From NCBI GenBank assembly GCA_902497065.1, contig CABVDH010000021.1:1-30253 (forward strand): a stretch of 30,253 nt of DNA. Direction: 5' to 3'. The notes under the pieces were generated by a model. It was not told the DNA's origin, made no database searches, and worked only from the letters and a program-made list of their open reading frames with translations. Positions 23,015-30,253 of the stretch are shown piece after piece. Made by a program: the position numbers and the translations under genes. Within the stretch, counting starts at the first letter, position 1. The number at the start of each line of letters is the position of its first letter. This DNA is from an uncultured Collinsella sp. GTDB lineage: Bacteria; Actinomycetota; Coriobacteriia; Coriobacteriales; Coriobacteriaceae.

Positions 23015-23056
23015 AGGCTCCCCTTCCGTCCACTAGGCGAGAGGGGAGCCTTTCTT
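23015..23056. terminator. Terminator of the ABC transporter operon
   Basis: AGGCTCCCCT (23015-23024) and AGGGGAGCCT (23042-23051) form a 10-bp perfect stem, followed by TTCTTT on the plus strand. Confidence 0.85.
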
Positions 23057-23084
23057 TGTGCTGGGGCCGTTGATCTGCCGGTTT

Positions 23085-23382
23085 GTCTTGATCTGTAACA
23101 GGAGGAGGGCCAAATTGGGTCTAGATGTTACAGATTGAGACAGCATCGAGCTGCCTATCCTTTCATCTCGATCTGTAACACGGGAGGCTGATTTCGGCAG
23201 CTACCTGTTACAGAACGAGATTGTATTAGCCGGCTTATCCTTTTGTCTCGATCTGTAACAGTAAGGGCGGATTTCAGACGTTAGATGTTACAGATTGAGA
23301 TAAACCCTAGGGAAAGGACCGGTTTGTCTTGATCTGTAACAGGTAGGGCCGTTTTGGCCGAGTAGGTGTTACAGATTGAGAC
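23085..23382 (+). repeat. Array of four 57-bp palindromic units with 80-81-bp period
   Basis: Units lie at 23085-23141, 23165-23221, 23245-23301 and 23326-23382. Each is a 16-base left arm (type GTCTCGATCTGTAACA), exactly 25 bases of variable loop, and a 16-base right arm (type TGTTACAGATTGAGAC). Gaps between units are 23, 23 and 24 bases and differ in sequence. In units 1, 3 and 4 every imperfect pair is a G-T wobble that would pair in plus-strand RNA; unit 2 has one A-A mismatch. The array lies between two convergent operons, between their terminators. No coding frame is supported here. Confidence 0.9.
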
Positions 23383-23415
23383 GATTTGGTCGAGGCGGGC
23401 CACGGGCAACACGCG

Positions 23416-23453
23416 GGCAAAAAAGCGGAGCCGCGTTGCCGCGACTCCGCTTT
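23416..23453 (-). terminator. Terminator of the malQ-glgP operon
   Basis: AAAGCGGAG (23422-23430) and CTCCGCTTT (23445-23453) form the stem. Read on the minus strand it is followed by a T-run opposite the A-run that starts at 23419. It lies 26 bases beyond the glgP stop. Confidence 0.85.
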
Positions 23454-23479
23454 CAAGAGGATGGGTAAGGGAAGCGAAA

Positions 23480-25747
23480 TTAGCTCAGGTGCCAAATCTC
23501 GTCGTTGTACTGGGAGATCGTGCGGTCAGACGAGAAGGTGCCGGCGTTGGCGATATTGATGAGCGTCTTGCGCATCCAGGCGTCCTGGTCCTCGTAGTCG
23601 GCCAACACGCGCTCCTTGGTCTGGATGTACTCCTCGATGTCGAGCAGGGCCATAAACCAGTCCTTGCCCTTAATGTCGTCGTGCAGGCGCTGCAGGCGCT
23701 CGACGTTGCCGGTCGCCATAAAGGCCGGGTTGGTGATGAAGTCCACCAGCAGTTTAATGCCGGGCTTGCGGTAGAGCACACCGGCGTCATAGGTGCCGTC
23801 GGCATAGAGCTGCTCGACCTGTTTGGACGAGGCACCAAAGGTATAGATATTCTCGTCGCCCACGAGCTCGGCAATCTCCACGTTGGCGCCGTCGAGCGTG
23901 CACAGGGTTAGGGCGCCGTTGAGCATGAACTTCATGTTGGAGGTGCCGCTCGCCTCCTTGGAGGCCAGGCTGATCTGCTCGGAGATATCAGCGGCGGGGA
24001 TCACACGCTCAGCAGCGGTGACGTTGTAGTTCTCGATCATGACAACCTGCAGGTAGGGGGCCACGTCGGGGTCGTTGGCGATCCACTGCGACAGCGTCAG
24101 AATCAGATGGATGATGTCCTGGGCGATGGTGTAGGCAGGTGCCGCCTTGCCGCCGAAGATGATGGTGATGGGGTGCTCGGGTTTATTGCCGTTCTTGATG
24201 TCGAGATACTTCCAGATGATGTAGAGCGCGAGCATCTGCTGGCGCTTGTACTCGTGGATACGCTTGACCTGAACATCGATGATGGCGTTGGAGGGAATGG
24301 TCACACCCTGCTCGAGCGCCATGAACTGGCGCATGATGGTCTTGGCCTCGGCCTTGGTGGCGGCCAGGCGCTCAAGAACATCCTTGTCGTTAGCGAATTC
24401 GGCGAGCTTGCTCAGGTCGCCGGTGCTGCGCCAATCGGTGCCGATCACATCGTCGAGCAGGCTGGCGAGCGCGGGGTTGGCGCCATGGATCCAACGGCGG
24501 AAGGTGATGCCGTTGGTCTTGTTGGAGAACTTCTCGGGATAGATCTCGTAGAACGGGTGAAGCTCGGTGTCCTCCAGAATCTTGGTGTGGAGTGCGGCGA
24601 CGCCATTGATGGAGAAGCCAAAGTGAATGTCCATGTGGGCCATGTGGACAGTGTCGTGCTCGTCGATGATGGCGACGCGCGGGTCGTCGTGCTCGGCCTT
24701 AGCAACCTCGTCGAGCTTGACGATGATGTCGGCGATGGCGGGCGAGACCTTCTGCAGGCTGGCGAGCGGCCACTTCTCAAGCGCCTCGGCAAGAATCGTG
24801 TGATTGGTGTAGGCGACCATGGAGCGCACGATGGTAACGGCCTCGTCAAACTCGATGTCGTGCTCAGTGGTGAGCAGGCGGATGAGCTCGGGAATGACCA
24901 TGGTGGGGTGCGTGTCGTTGATCTGGACCACGGCGTAGTCGGCCAGATCGTGCAGATTGCTGCCGCGCTCGACGGCCTCGTCGATCAGGAGCTGGGCGGC
25001 GTTGCTCACCATGAAGTACTCCTGGTAGATGCGAAGCAGGCGGCCCTGCTCATCGGAATCATCCGGATAGAGGAACAAGGTGAGGTTCTTGGCGATCTTC
25101 GTCTTATCGAAGTCGATGGAGCTGCCGGGGACCAGGCCGTCGTCGACACTTGCCAGGTCAAACAGACGCAGGCGGTTCTTGGTGGGCTGGCCGTAACCGG
25201 GCACATCGATGTTGACGAGCTTGGAGGTGACGGCAAAATCGCCAAACTCGACGGTGTAGGAACGGTCGTCATCGATCAGGATGTCCTGCTCGCCAAGCCA
25301 CTCGTCGGGGACGGCCTTCTGCTGATTGTCGACAAAGCGCTGACGGAACAGGCCGTAATGGTAATTGAGGCCCACACCGTCGCCGGTAAGGCCCAGCGTG
25401 GCAATGGAGTCCAGGAAGCACGCGGCCAGACGGCCCAGGCCGCCGTTGCCCAGCGACGGTTCGACCTCAAACTCCTCAATCTTGTTGAGGTCGTGGCCGG
25501 CAGCGGTGAGCTGGTCTTTAACCTCGGCATAGATGCCAAGGTCGATCATGTTGTTGATCAGCAGTTTGCCAATCAAAAACTCAGCAGAGATGTAATAGAG
25601 CTTTTTCTTGCCATTGTTGAGCGGGCAGGCGGCAGAGCGCTCCTGCACGAGTTTGACCAGCAGTTTGTAAATGCGGCGGTCATCGAGTTGCTCGAGCGAA
25701 GTTCCAAAGGACTGCTCGGCAAGATCCGCAAGATCGATACGGGGCAT
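23480..25747 (-). CDS. glgP: Glycogen/maltodextrin phosphorylase
   Basis: GlgP releases glucose 1-phosphate from alpha-1,4-glucans using phosphate and PLP. The 755-aa protein carries the family core: ISAEFLIGKLL, EPSLGNGGLGRLAACFLDS, NDTHPTMVIPEL, VKRIHEYKRQ and the PLP segment EASGTSNMKFMLNGALTLCT, with Lys606 as the PLP lysine. The start at 25747 is chosen because AGGAGG lies seven bases upstream and the family N-terminus begins there; an earlier in-frame start would run through the intercistronic hairpin. It is downstream of malQ on the same strand. MalQ lengthens and shuffles glucans and GlgP shortens them, giving glucose and glucose 1-phosphate. Confidence 0.95.
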   Translation of the reverse strand: MPRIDLADLAEQSFGTSLEQLDDRRIYKLLVKLVQERSAACPLNNGKKKLYYISAEFLIGKLLINNMIDLGIYAEVKDQLTAAGHDLNKIEEFEVEPSLGNGGLGRLAACFLDSIATLGLTGDGVGLNYHYGLFRQRFVDNQQKAVPDEWLGEQDILIDDDRSYTVEFGDFAVTSKLVNIDVPGYGQPTKNRLRLFDLASVDDGLVPGSSIDFDKTKIAKNLTLFLYPDDSDEQGRLLRIYQEYFMVSNAAQLLIDEAVERGSNLHDLADYAVVQINDTHPTMVIPELIRLLTTEHDIEFDEAVTIVRSMVAYTNHTILAEALEKWPLASLQKVSPAIADIIVKLDEVAKAEHDDPRVAIIDEHDTVHMAHMDIHFGFSINGVAALHTKILEDTELHPFYEIYPEKFSNKTNGITFRRWIHGANPALASLLDDVIGTDWRSTGDLSKLAEFANDKDVLERLAATKAEAKTIMRQFMALEQGVTIPSNAIIDVQVKRIHEYKRQQMLALYIIWKYLDIKNGNKPEHPITIIFGGKAAPAYTIAQDIIHLILTLSQWIANDPDVAPYLQVVMIENYNVTAAERVIPAADISEQISLASKEASGTSNMKFMLNGALTLCTLDGANVEIAELVGDENIYTFGASSKQVEQLYADGTYDAGVLYRKPGIKLLVDFITNPAFMATGNVERLQRLHDDIKGKDWFMALLDIEEYIQTKERVLADYEDQDAWMRKTLINIANAGTFSSDRTISQYNDEIWHLS

Positions 25748-25794
25748 GTTTCCTCCTGTGGTGAGTTGTCTACATGTCAATAATTCAAAAGAAG

Positions 25795-25833
25795 CCCGCG
25801 CGAGGGGATTGGGGTGGCCTCGCGCGGGAAAAA
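25795..25833 (-). terminator. Intercistronic hairpin between malQ and glgP (possible partial terminator)
   Basis: CCCGCGCGAGG (25795-25805) and CCTCGCGCGGG (25818-25828) make an 11-bp perfect stem. On the minus strand it is followed by CTTCTTTT, so it may end some transcripts and lower glgP relative to malQ. Confidence 0.65.
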
Positions 25834-25876
25834 CGGTCGCGTCCACACGGTGGGGTGGGATCGGGCGCGGTAGCTC

Positions 25877-27382
25877 CTATTGGGGAAGCTCGATTTCGGC
25901 TTCTGACGGGATGCGGAAGTAGGTCTCGGTCCAGTCGGTGAGTTTGTGCTCGAGCTCGCGGGTGATGGCGCCATCGAGCATACGCCAGGTCCAGTTTCCG
26001 CCCAGGGTGGCGGGAGTGTTGATGCGCGCCTCGTTGCCCAGATTGAGCAGGTCCTGCATGGTGTAGATGCAGGTATCGCTCACGCTGGCGGCGATGGTGC
26101 GGTTGAGCGCGTCGGCCATGGACTCGCCTGCCTGCTGGTGGGTATACAGGGCCGCCTGCTCGCGCTGACGCGGGGTGGCCGTTCCCTCAAACCAGCCGCG
26201 TGCCGTCTCGTTGTCGTGGGTGCCCACGTAGGCGACGGTGTTGGCAATGTAGTTGTGTGGCAGGTAGTACGAGTTGGTGCCCTCAAAGGCAAACTGCAGG
26301 ATCTTCATGCCAGGGAAGCCCGTGATGTCGCGCATGTCGATGACGCCGGGGGTAAGAAAGCCCAGGTCTTCGGCAATGATGGGAAGCGTGCCGAGCTTTT
26401 CCTCGAGTGCCTTGAAGAACTTGAGGCCGGGTCCCTGCGTCCATGAACCATATGACGAATCGGGAGAGGAGAACGGCACCTCCCAAAATGCCTCGAAACC
26501 GCGGAAGTGGTCCAGACGGATGATGTCGTACATGTCGAGGGCGGCTCGGATGCGGCCTTCCCACCAGGAGAAACCGTCTGCTTCCATGGCATCCCAGTCA
26601 TAGATGGGGTTGCCCCAGTACTGGCCGGTGGCCGAGAACTGATCGGGCGGCGTTCCCGCGACGCTGACGGGATTGCCGGCGGCGTCGATCTTAAAGAGCT
26701 CGGGCGTGGCCCACATCTCGACGGAGTCGCGCGAGACGTAGATGGGCAGGTCGCCGATGATCAGGATGTCGCGCTCGTTGGCATAGGCCTTGAGGCGGCT
26801 CCACTGGCGATCGAAGAAGTACTGCGTCATCTGGTGGTAGAGCATGCGCTCGGGATGGGCGGCGCAGACCTTGCTGGATGCCTCGCCGCGGCGGCGGAGC
26901 TCCTCGGGCCACTCCCAAAAGGCCTTGAGCCCGCACTCCTCCTTCACGGTCATGAACTCACAATAGGGAATGAGCCAGTCCTCGTTTGCCTGGATAAAGT
27001 CGTCGAAATCGGCCGGCTTGTCGGCAGCAAAGCGCTCAGCGGCGCGGTCGAGAATCTGACGGCGGCCGCCAAAGATAGCGCCGTAGTCGACATTGCTGGG
27101 GTCGGATCCCAGATACACGCCATCGATATCGCGCTGCTCCAGATACCCTGCCTCGATAAGCTCGGCAAAGTCGATAAAGTTGGGGTTGCCCGCGCGGGCC
27201 GAGAACGACTGATAGGGCGAATCGCCATAGCTGGTCGTCGTAAGGGGCAGAATCTGCCAGTAATGTTGTTTGCACGAGGCGAGAAAATCGACGAAGTCGT
27301 AGGCATTCCAGCCAAAGCCGCCGATTCCGTATGGTCCGGGCAGAGATGAGACGGGCATGAGGACGCCGCTTGCACGCTCCAT
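25877..27382 (-). CDS. malQ: 4-alpha-glucanotransferase (amylomaltase, GH77)
   Basis: MalQ transfers 1,4-glucan segments between maltodextrins, releasing glucose and building longer chains for GlgP. The 501-aa sequence begins MERASGVLMPVSSLPGPYGIGGFG, as in the family. It holds the nucleophile segment DIIRLDHFRGFEAFW, the acid/base segment IIAEDLGFLTPGV and the substrate segment GTHDNETARGWF. The ATG at 27382 with GGTGAG seven bases upstream is preferred; a TTG at 27397 in the same frame would add five residues. The promoter region has a GTTTAAAC operator. It is the first gene of a malQ-glgP pair. Confidence 0.94.
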   Translation of the reverse strand: MERASGVLMPVSSLPGPYGIGGFGWNAYDFVDFLASCKQHYWQILPLTTTSYGDSPYQSFSARAGNPNFIDFAELIEAGYLEQRDIDGVYLGSDPSNVDYGAIFGGRRQILDRAAERFAADKPADFDDFIQANEDWLIPYCEFMTVKEECGLKAFWEWPEELRRRGEASSKVCAAHPERMLYHQMTQYFFDRQWSRLKAYANERDILIIGDLPIYVSRDSVEMWATPELFKIDAAGNPVSVAGTPPDQFSATGQYWGNPIYDWDAMEADGFSWWEGRIRAALDMYDIIRLDHFRGFEAFWEVPFSSPDSSYGSWTQGPGLKFFKALEEKLGTLPIIAEDLGFLTPGVIDMRDITGFPGMKILQFAFEGTNSYYLPHNYIANTVAYVGTHDNETARGWFEGTATPRQREQAALYTHQQAGESMADALNRTIAASVSDTCIYTMQDLLNLGNEARINTPATLGGNWTWRMLDGAITRELEHKLTDWTETYFRIPSEAEIELPQ

Positions 27383-27474
27383 GAATGCGCTCACCAACCT
27401 TCTTGTTGTGGGGTCGGCCTGCCGATGGATGTGCAGTCCGCCCCCGATGTTCTGATTCGATATGCCTATTGTAA

Positions 27475-27500
27475 AACATGTTGTTTAAACATGTATAGGC
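27475..27500 (-). promoter_or_regulatory. HutC-type operator in the malQ promoter region
   Basis: TGTTTAAACA (27482-27491) is a perfect palindrome with the GTNTANAC core. It sits within a wider repeat ACATGTT-GTTTA-AACATGT. TACAAT read on the minus strand nearby could be the -10 box, which would put the operator in the promoter spacer. Confidence 0.55.
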
Positions 27501-27550
27501 AAGATAAAAAAGTTGGTCGATTTTCGGCGAATGGTTACATGCCATGAAAA

Positions 27551-27581
27551 GGCCCCGACCTCACAACGTGAGATCGGGGCA
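27551..27581 (-). terminator. Terminator of galE
   Basis: GCCCCGA (27552-27558) and TCGGGGC (27574-27580) pair, extended inward by CTCAC/GTGAG. On the minus strand the stem is followed by CTTTT. It lies about 20 bases beyond the galE stop. Confidence 0.85.
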
Positions 27582-27602
27582 AGAGCGGTATGTAGGTTTT
27601 TG

Positions 27603-28664
27603 CTACTCGGCGTCGGCGAAGCCGTTGGGGTTGTGGCTCTGCCAGTTCCAGCTATCGCGGCACATATCCGCGATGTTGTACTGAGCCTTCCAGCCCATCA
27701 TGCGCTCGGCCTTTGAGGCATCGCACCAGTTGGCGGCGATATCGCCGGCGCGGCGCTCGCGAATCACATAGGGCAGCTCCTTGCCGCAGGCCTTGGAGAA
27801 GGCGGCGACGACCTCGAGCACCGAGGTACCGGTGCCGGTGCCCAGGTTAAAGATCTCGACGCCGGTCTTGCCGTTCATCCAGTTGAGGGCGGCAACGTGG
27901 CCCGAGGCCAGGTCGCAAACGTGGATATAGTCGCGCACGCCGGTGCCGTCGGGAGTGGGGTAGTCATTGCCAAAGACCTGAACGGCCTCGAGCTTGCCCA
28001 CGGCAACCTGCGCGACATAGGGCACCAGGTTGTTGGGGATGCCCTTGGGGTCCTCGCCGATCAGGCCCGACGGATGGGCGCCGATGGGGTTGAAGTAGCG
28101 GAGCAGCACAACGTCCCACTCGGGGTCGGCGGTGTGAACGTCCATAAGGATCTGCTCGATCATCCACTTGGTCCAGCCATAGGGGTTGGTTGCGGGCTTC
28201 TTGGGGTCTTCCTCGGTGACGGGCGGGTTGTCCGGGTCGCCGTAGACGGTCGAGGAGCTCGAGAAGATGATGGACTTGCAGCCATGGTTGCGCATGACGT
28301 CGATGAGCACCAGGGTGTTTTCGATGTTGTTGTGGTAGTACTCGACGGGCTTGCTCACCGACTCGCCGACGGCCTTAAAGCCGGCGAAGTGGATGACGCG
28401 GTCGATCTGATGGGTGTCGAAGATCTTGTTCATGGCCTCGCGGTCGAGCACGTTGGCCTCGTAGAAGGTGAGGTTCTTGGCAGCCTCTTCGCCCACGATG
28501 GTCTTGACGCGGTCGATGGCGACGGCGCTGGAGTTGGAGAGGTCGTCGACGATGACGACCTGGTAGCCGCCCTCGAGCAGCTGAACGACGGTGTGCGAGC
28601 CGATAAAGCCGGCGCCACCGGTTACGAGGACGCAGGTGTCTTTGGGGTCGAGTGCTTTGGACAT
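27603..28664 (-). CDS. galE: UDP-glucose 4-epimerase
   Basis: GalE interconverts UDP-glucose and UDP-galactose for the Leloir pathway and for surface polysaccharides. The 353-aa short-chain dehydrogenase-type protein has the NAD motif GGAGFIG at 16-22, the SSSTVYG segment, and the catalytic YxxxK at Tyr162 and Lys166 (in NPYGWTK). Length is normal. AGGAG precedes the ATG. It is transcribed away from the CHAP-domain gene and has its own terminator, so it is a single-gene unit, although it lies next to malQ-glgP. No galK or galT is in view. Confidence 0.95.
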   Translation of the reverse strand: MSKALDPKDTCVLVTGGAGFIGSHTVVQLLEGGYQVVIVDDLSNSSAVAIDRVKTIVGEEAAKNLTFYEANVLDREAMNKIFDTHQIDRVIHFAGFKAVGESVSKPVEYYHNNIENTLVLIDVMRNHGCKSIIFSSSSTVYGDPDNPPVTEEDPKKPATNPYGWTKWMIEQILMDVHTADPEWDVVLLRYFNPIGAHPSGLIGEDPKGIPNNLVPYVAQVAVGKLEAVQVFGNDYPTPDGTGVRDYIHVCDLASGHVAALNWMNGKTGVEIFNLGTGTGTSVLEVVAAFSKACGKELPYVIRERRAGDIAANWCDASKAERMMGWKAQYNIADMCRDSWNWQSHNPNGFADAE

Positions 28665-28859
28665 GTAGTCTCCTATCGAGTCAGGAACACTTCTTCAGGG
28701 GAGTATAGCGCAGGCAGGGGCACCCAAAACGTGCAGGGCAGGAAAAGCAGATGAACATGCTAACGTACTCATGGAAATGTTTGGCGTGGGCATACCCTCG
28801 ATCTTGACGTTTGCATACGAGCCGCCGACCATACGGTTTGCTGCCGTTCGTGGAAATCG

Positions 28860-28887
28860 TTGGGATGCGCCGGATGTACGCTAATAT
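28860..28887 (+). promoter_or_regulatory. Weak candidate promoter for the CHAP-domain gene
   Basis: TTGGGA (28860-28865), 16 bases, then TAATAT (28882-28887). Each box matches four of six consensus bases. The rest of the 267-base divergent region before galE shows no clear structure. Confidence 0.3.
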
Positions 28888-28931
28888 GTATGAGTTGAGC
28901 GACATATAAATAAACATGTAACGGAGTAGAT

Positions 28932-30140
28932 ATGTCACCAAACAGCGATTCCATCCTTTCCCAGGAGCTTTCGCGTCGCACTGCCCTCAAGGCCCTGTTC
29001 GGCGCAGCTTCTGCAGCCGTTCTTTTTGGTCTGCCCGCTCGCGCCCATGCTGCGGAGGCCACCAAGGAAACCACCGACAAGCTCAATGCGGCCCAGGCTC
29101 AGCTTGACGAGGTCCAGGCCCAGCTCGACAGCATCGCAAATGAATACGCGGCGCTGGCCAACAAGAACGCCCAGACCCTCAACGATATCGAGGGCGTACA
29201 GGGCCAGATTGACAGCACGCAGGCGCAGATTGACGAAAAGAAGGCCGAGCTCAAAAAGAAGCGCGACGATCTTTCCGATCGCGTTTCCGCCAGCTATAAG
29301 TCGGGCGGCACCAACATCCTGTCGCTGCTGCTCGCCTCGGGCTCGTTTGAGGAGCTCGTCGCCAATGCGCACTATGTTGAGAAGATCAACAAGAGCGACC
29401 GCGACGCCATCGAGGACATTCAGACCATCCAGGAAGAGCTCGATGCGCAAAAGACCGAGCTTGAGTCGCAGAAGGCCGACTTGGAGAAGCTCAAGGATCA
29501 GCAGACTGCCCAGATGCAGGACATGCAGGCCAAGCAGCAAGAAGTCCAGACCGTGCTGAGCGGTCTTTCCGACGACGTCAAGGAGCTCATGGCTCAGCGT
29601 GATTCCGAGATTCTCGCTGCCGCCCAGGCCGAGGAGGCTGCCAGGAAGGCCGCCGCTGCTGCCGCGGCCGCCGCGAACAAGAACAATTCCTACTCGGGTG
29701 GTTCGAGCTCGGGTGGTGGATCGTATGCGCCCGGAACTCCGCAGCAGAATGCCGGCTCGGGCAAGCAGCAGGCCGTCGTCAACGCGTGCTACTCCACGCC
29801 TTCGCCGGGTCAGAACTGGTGCGCGGCGTGGGTTACCAATGTCTTCCGTAACGCCGGCGTTGGCTACTTTGGCGGTAACGCGTGCGATATGTTTAACGCC
29901 TGGTGCTATAGCTCCGACCGCTCGGCGCTGCAGGTGGGCATGATCGTGGCCGATTCCTCGCACAGCGGCACGGGTGCTCCGGGCCTTATCTACGGTCATG
30001 TGGGTATCTACGTTGGCGGCGGCATCGTTATGAGCAACGAGGGTGCCATTACATCTAAGTCGCTCGATTCGTTTATTAGCTTCTATGGCACTGGCTCTGG
30101 CGTGCGTTGGGGCTGGCTCGGCGGTATTGCGCTGTCGTAG
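28932..30140 (+). CDS. Exported coiled-coil protein with C-terminal CHAP/NlpC-like peptidoglycan hydrolase domain
   Basis: The protein has 402 aa. A twin-arginine leader SRRTALKALFG (about 14-24) precedes a hydrophobic core and an AHA-type cleavage region near residue 40. Residues about 45-235 are heptad-rich coiled coil (AQAQLDEVQAQLD; DIEGVQGQIDSTQAQIDEKK) in the manner of PcsB/CwlO N-terminal domains that keep the hydrolase inactive until it contacts the division machinery. An Ala-rich and Gly/Ser linker follows (235-275). The C-terminus has Cys297 in NWCAAWVTNVF and His356 in YGHVGIYVGGG, the catalytic pair of CHAP/NlpC cysteine peptidases. It should cut cell-wall peptides outside the cell, probably at division. 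CGGAG precedes the ATG. A hairpin repeat begins ten bases after the stop codon. Confidence 0.85.
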   Translation: MSPNSDSILSQELSRRTALKALFGAASAAVLFGLPARAHAAEATKETTDKLNAAQAQLDEVQAQLDSIANEYAALANKNAQTLNDIEGVQGQIDSTQAQIDEKKAELKKKRDDLSDRVSASYKSGGTNILSLLLASGSFEELVANAHYVEKINKSDRDAIEDIQTIQEELDAQKTELESQKADLEKLKDQQTAQMQDMQAKQQEVQTVLSGLSDDVKELMAQRDSEILAAAQAEEAARKAAAAAAAAANKNNSYSGGSSSGGGSYAPGTPQQNAGSGKQQAVVNACYSTPSPGQNWCAAWVTNVFRNAGVGYFGGNACDMFNAWCYSSDRSALQVGMIVADSSHSGTGAPGLIYGHVGIYVGGGIVMSNEGAITSKSLDSFISFYGTGSGVRWGWLGGIALS

Positions 30141-30149
30141 CTGCGGCTT

Positions 30150-30253
30150 GGTCCGGGACAGTCCGAGAGGCATAAGGTTGCCTGCTCGGGCAGTCCTGCT
30201 CGCACGGAGAGCACATTAAGTGCTCTCCGGCTCGTGCGGAACTCGCGATCGAC
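30150..30253 (+). repeat. Long covarying hairpin element, copy D (cut by the window end)
   Basis: The left arm is 30150-30180 and the 69-base core is 30181-30249. Only four bases of the right arm are in view and they pair, with one G-T wobble, with the end of the left arm. The inner stem GGAGAGCAC-ATTAA-GTGCTCTCC and the end block TGCGGAACTCGCGAT match the family. It begins ten bases after the stop codon. Confidence 0.8.

Noticed and set aside
23085..23382. CRISPR array
   Set aside because: Repeats alternate in orientation, loops and gaps have different fixed lengths (25 versus 23-24), there are only four units, and no cas gene is present.
24107..25783. Open frame of 558 codons on the plus strand
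   Set aside because: It is antisense to glgP, whose sequence carries all phosphorylase motifs. The frame is a by-product of high G+C codon bias.

Overview
This window looks like chromosomal DNA of a high-GC Gram-positive gut actinomycete of the class Coriobacteriia, most likely Collinsella or a close relative. That placement is inference. It rests on a single-chain TsaB-RimI-TsaD fusion, Tat-type lipoprotein leaders, strong AGGAGG-type ribosome binding sites and the overall gene content. No rRNA or marker gene is present to settle it.

Layout. (1) 0.1-7.0 kb: a tight plus-strand housekeeping operon, acpS-nnr-alr-UDG-tsaE-(tsaB/rimI/tsaD). It covers carrier-protein activation, NAD(P)HX repair, D-alanine supply, uracil repair and the tRNA t6A37 modification. 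(2) 7.0-7.8 kb: an 808-bp intergenic region with two long hairpin repeats in opposite orientation, then a promoter with a built-in palindrome, a 14-codon leader peptide rich in Ile/Val, and a terminator. Together these form a probable transcription attenuator for cstA. (3) 7.8-12.05 kb: cstA, then a gene for a long linker-containing protein with a JetD-like (DUF2220) TOPRIM domain. (4) 12.06-12.65 kb: another long hairpin repeat, tRNA 3'-end fragments and tRNA-Gln(UUG) on the minus strand. (5) 12.7-14.8 kb, minus strand: a peptidoglycan-binding-domain protein and a polyprenyl diphosphate synthase. (6) 14.9-28.7 kb: a carbohydrate island. It holds a PTS EIICB permease fused to a Cof-type HAD phosphatase, a divergent GntR/HutC regulator, a binding-protein-dependent sugar ABC transporter (binding protein, two permeases, ATPase), then glgP, malQ and galE on the minus strand. 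(7) 28.9-30.1 kb: a Tat-exported coiled-coil protein with a CHAP/NlpC-like C-terminus, followed by a fourth hairpin repeat cut by the window end.

How the genes fit together. The island can import glucosides or glucans by PTS and ABC routes and process them with 4-alpha-glucanotransferase (MalQ) and alpha-glucan phosphorylase (GlgP). GalE links UDP-glucose and UDP-galactose. Five sites of the form TTGTTYAAAC or GTNTANAC lie before the regulator/PTS pair, the ABC operon and malQ. This fits one HutC-type regulator controlling all of them.

The most unusual material is non-coding. First, a family of about 135-155-bp hairpin elements (four copies) has a fixed 69-bp core, while the paired arms change in sequence but stay complementary. 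Three of the four start 8-12 bases after a stop codon. Second, four 57-bp palindromic units at 23085-23382 repeat every 80-81 bp, with fixed 25-base loops and 23-24-base spacers. Third, cstA has a branched-chain amino acid type attenuator.
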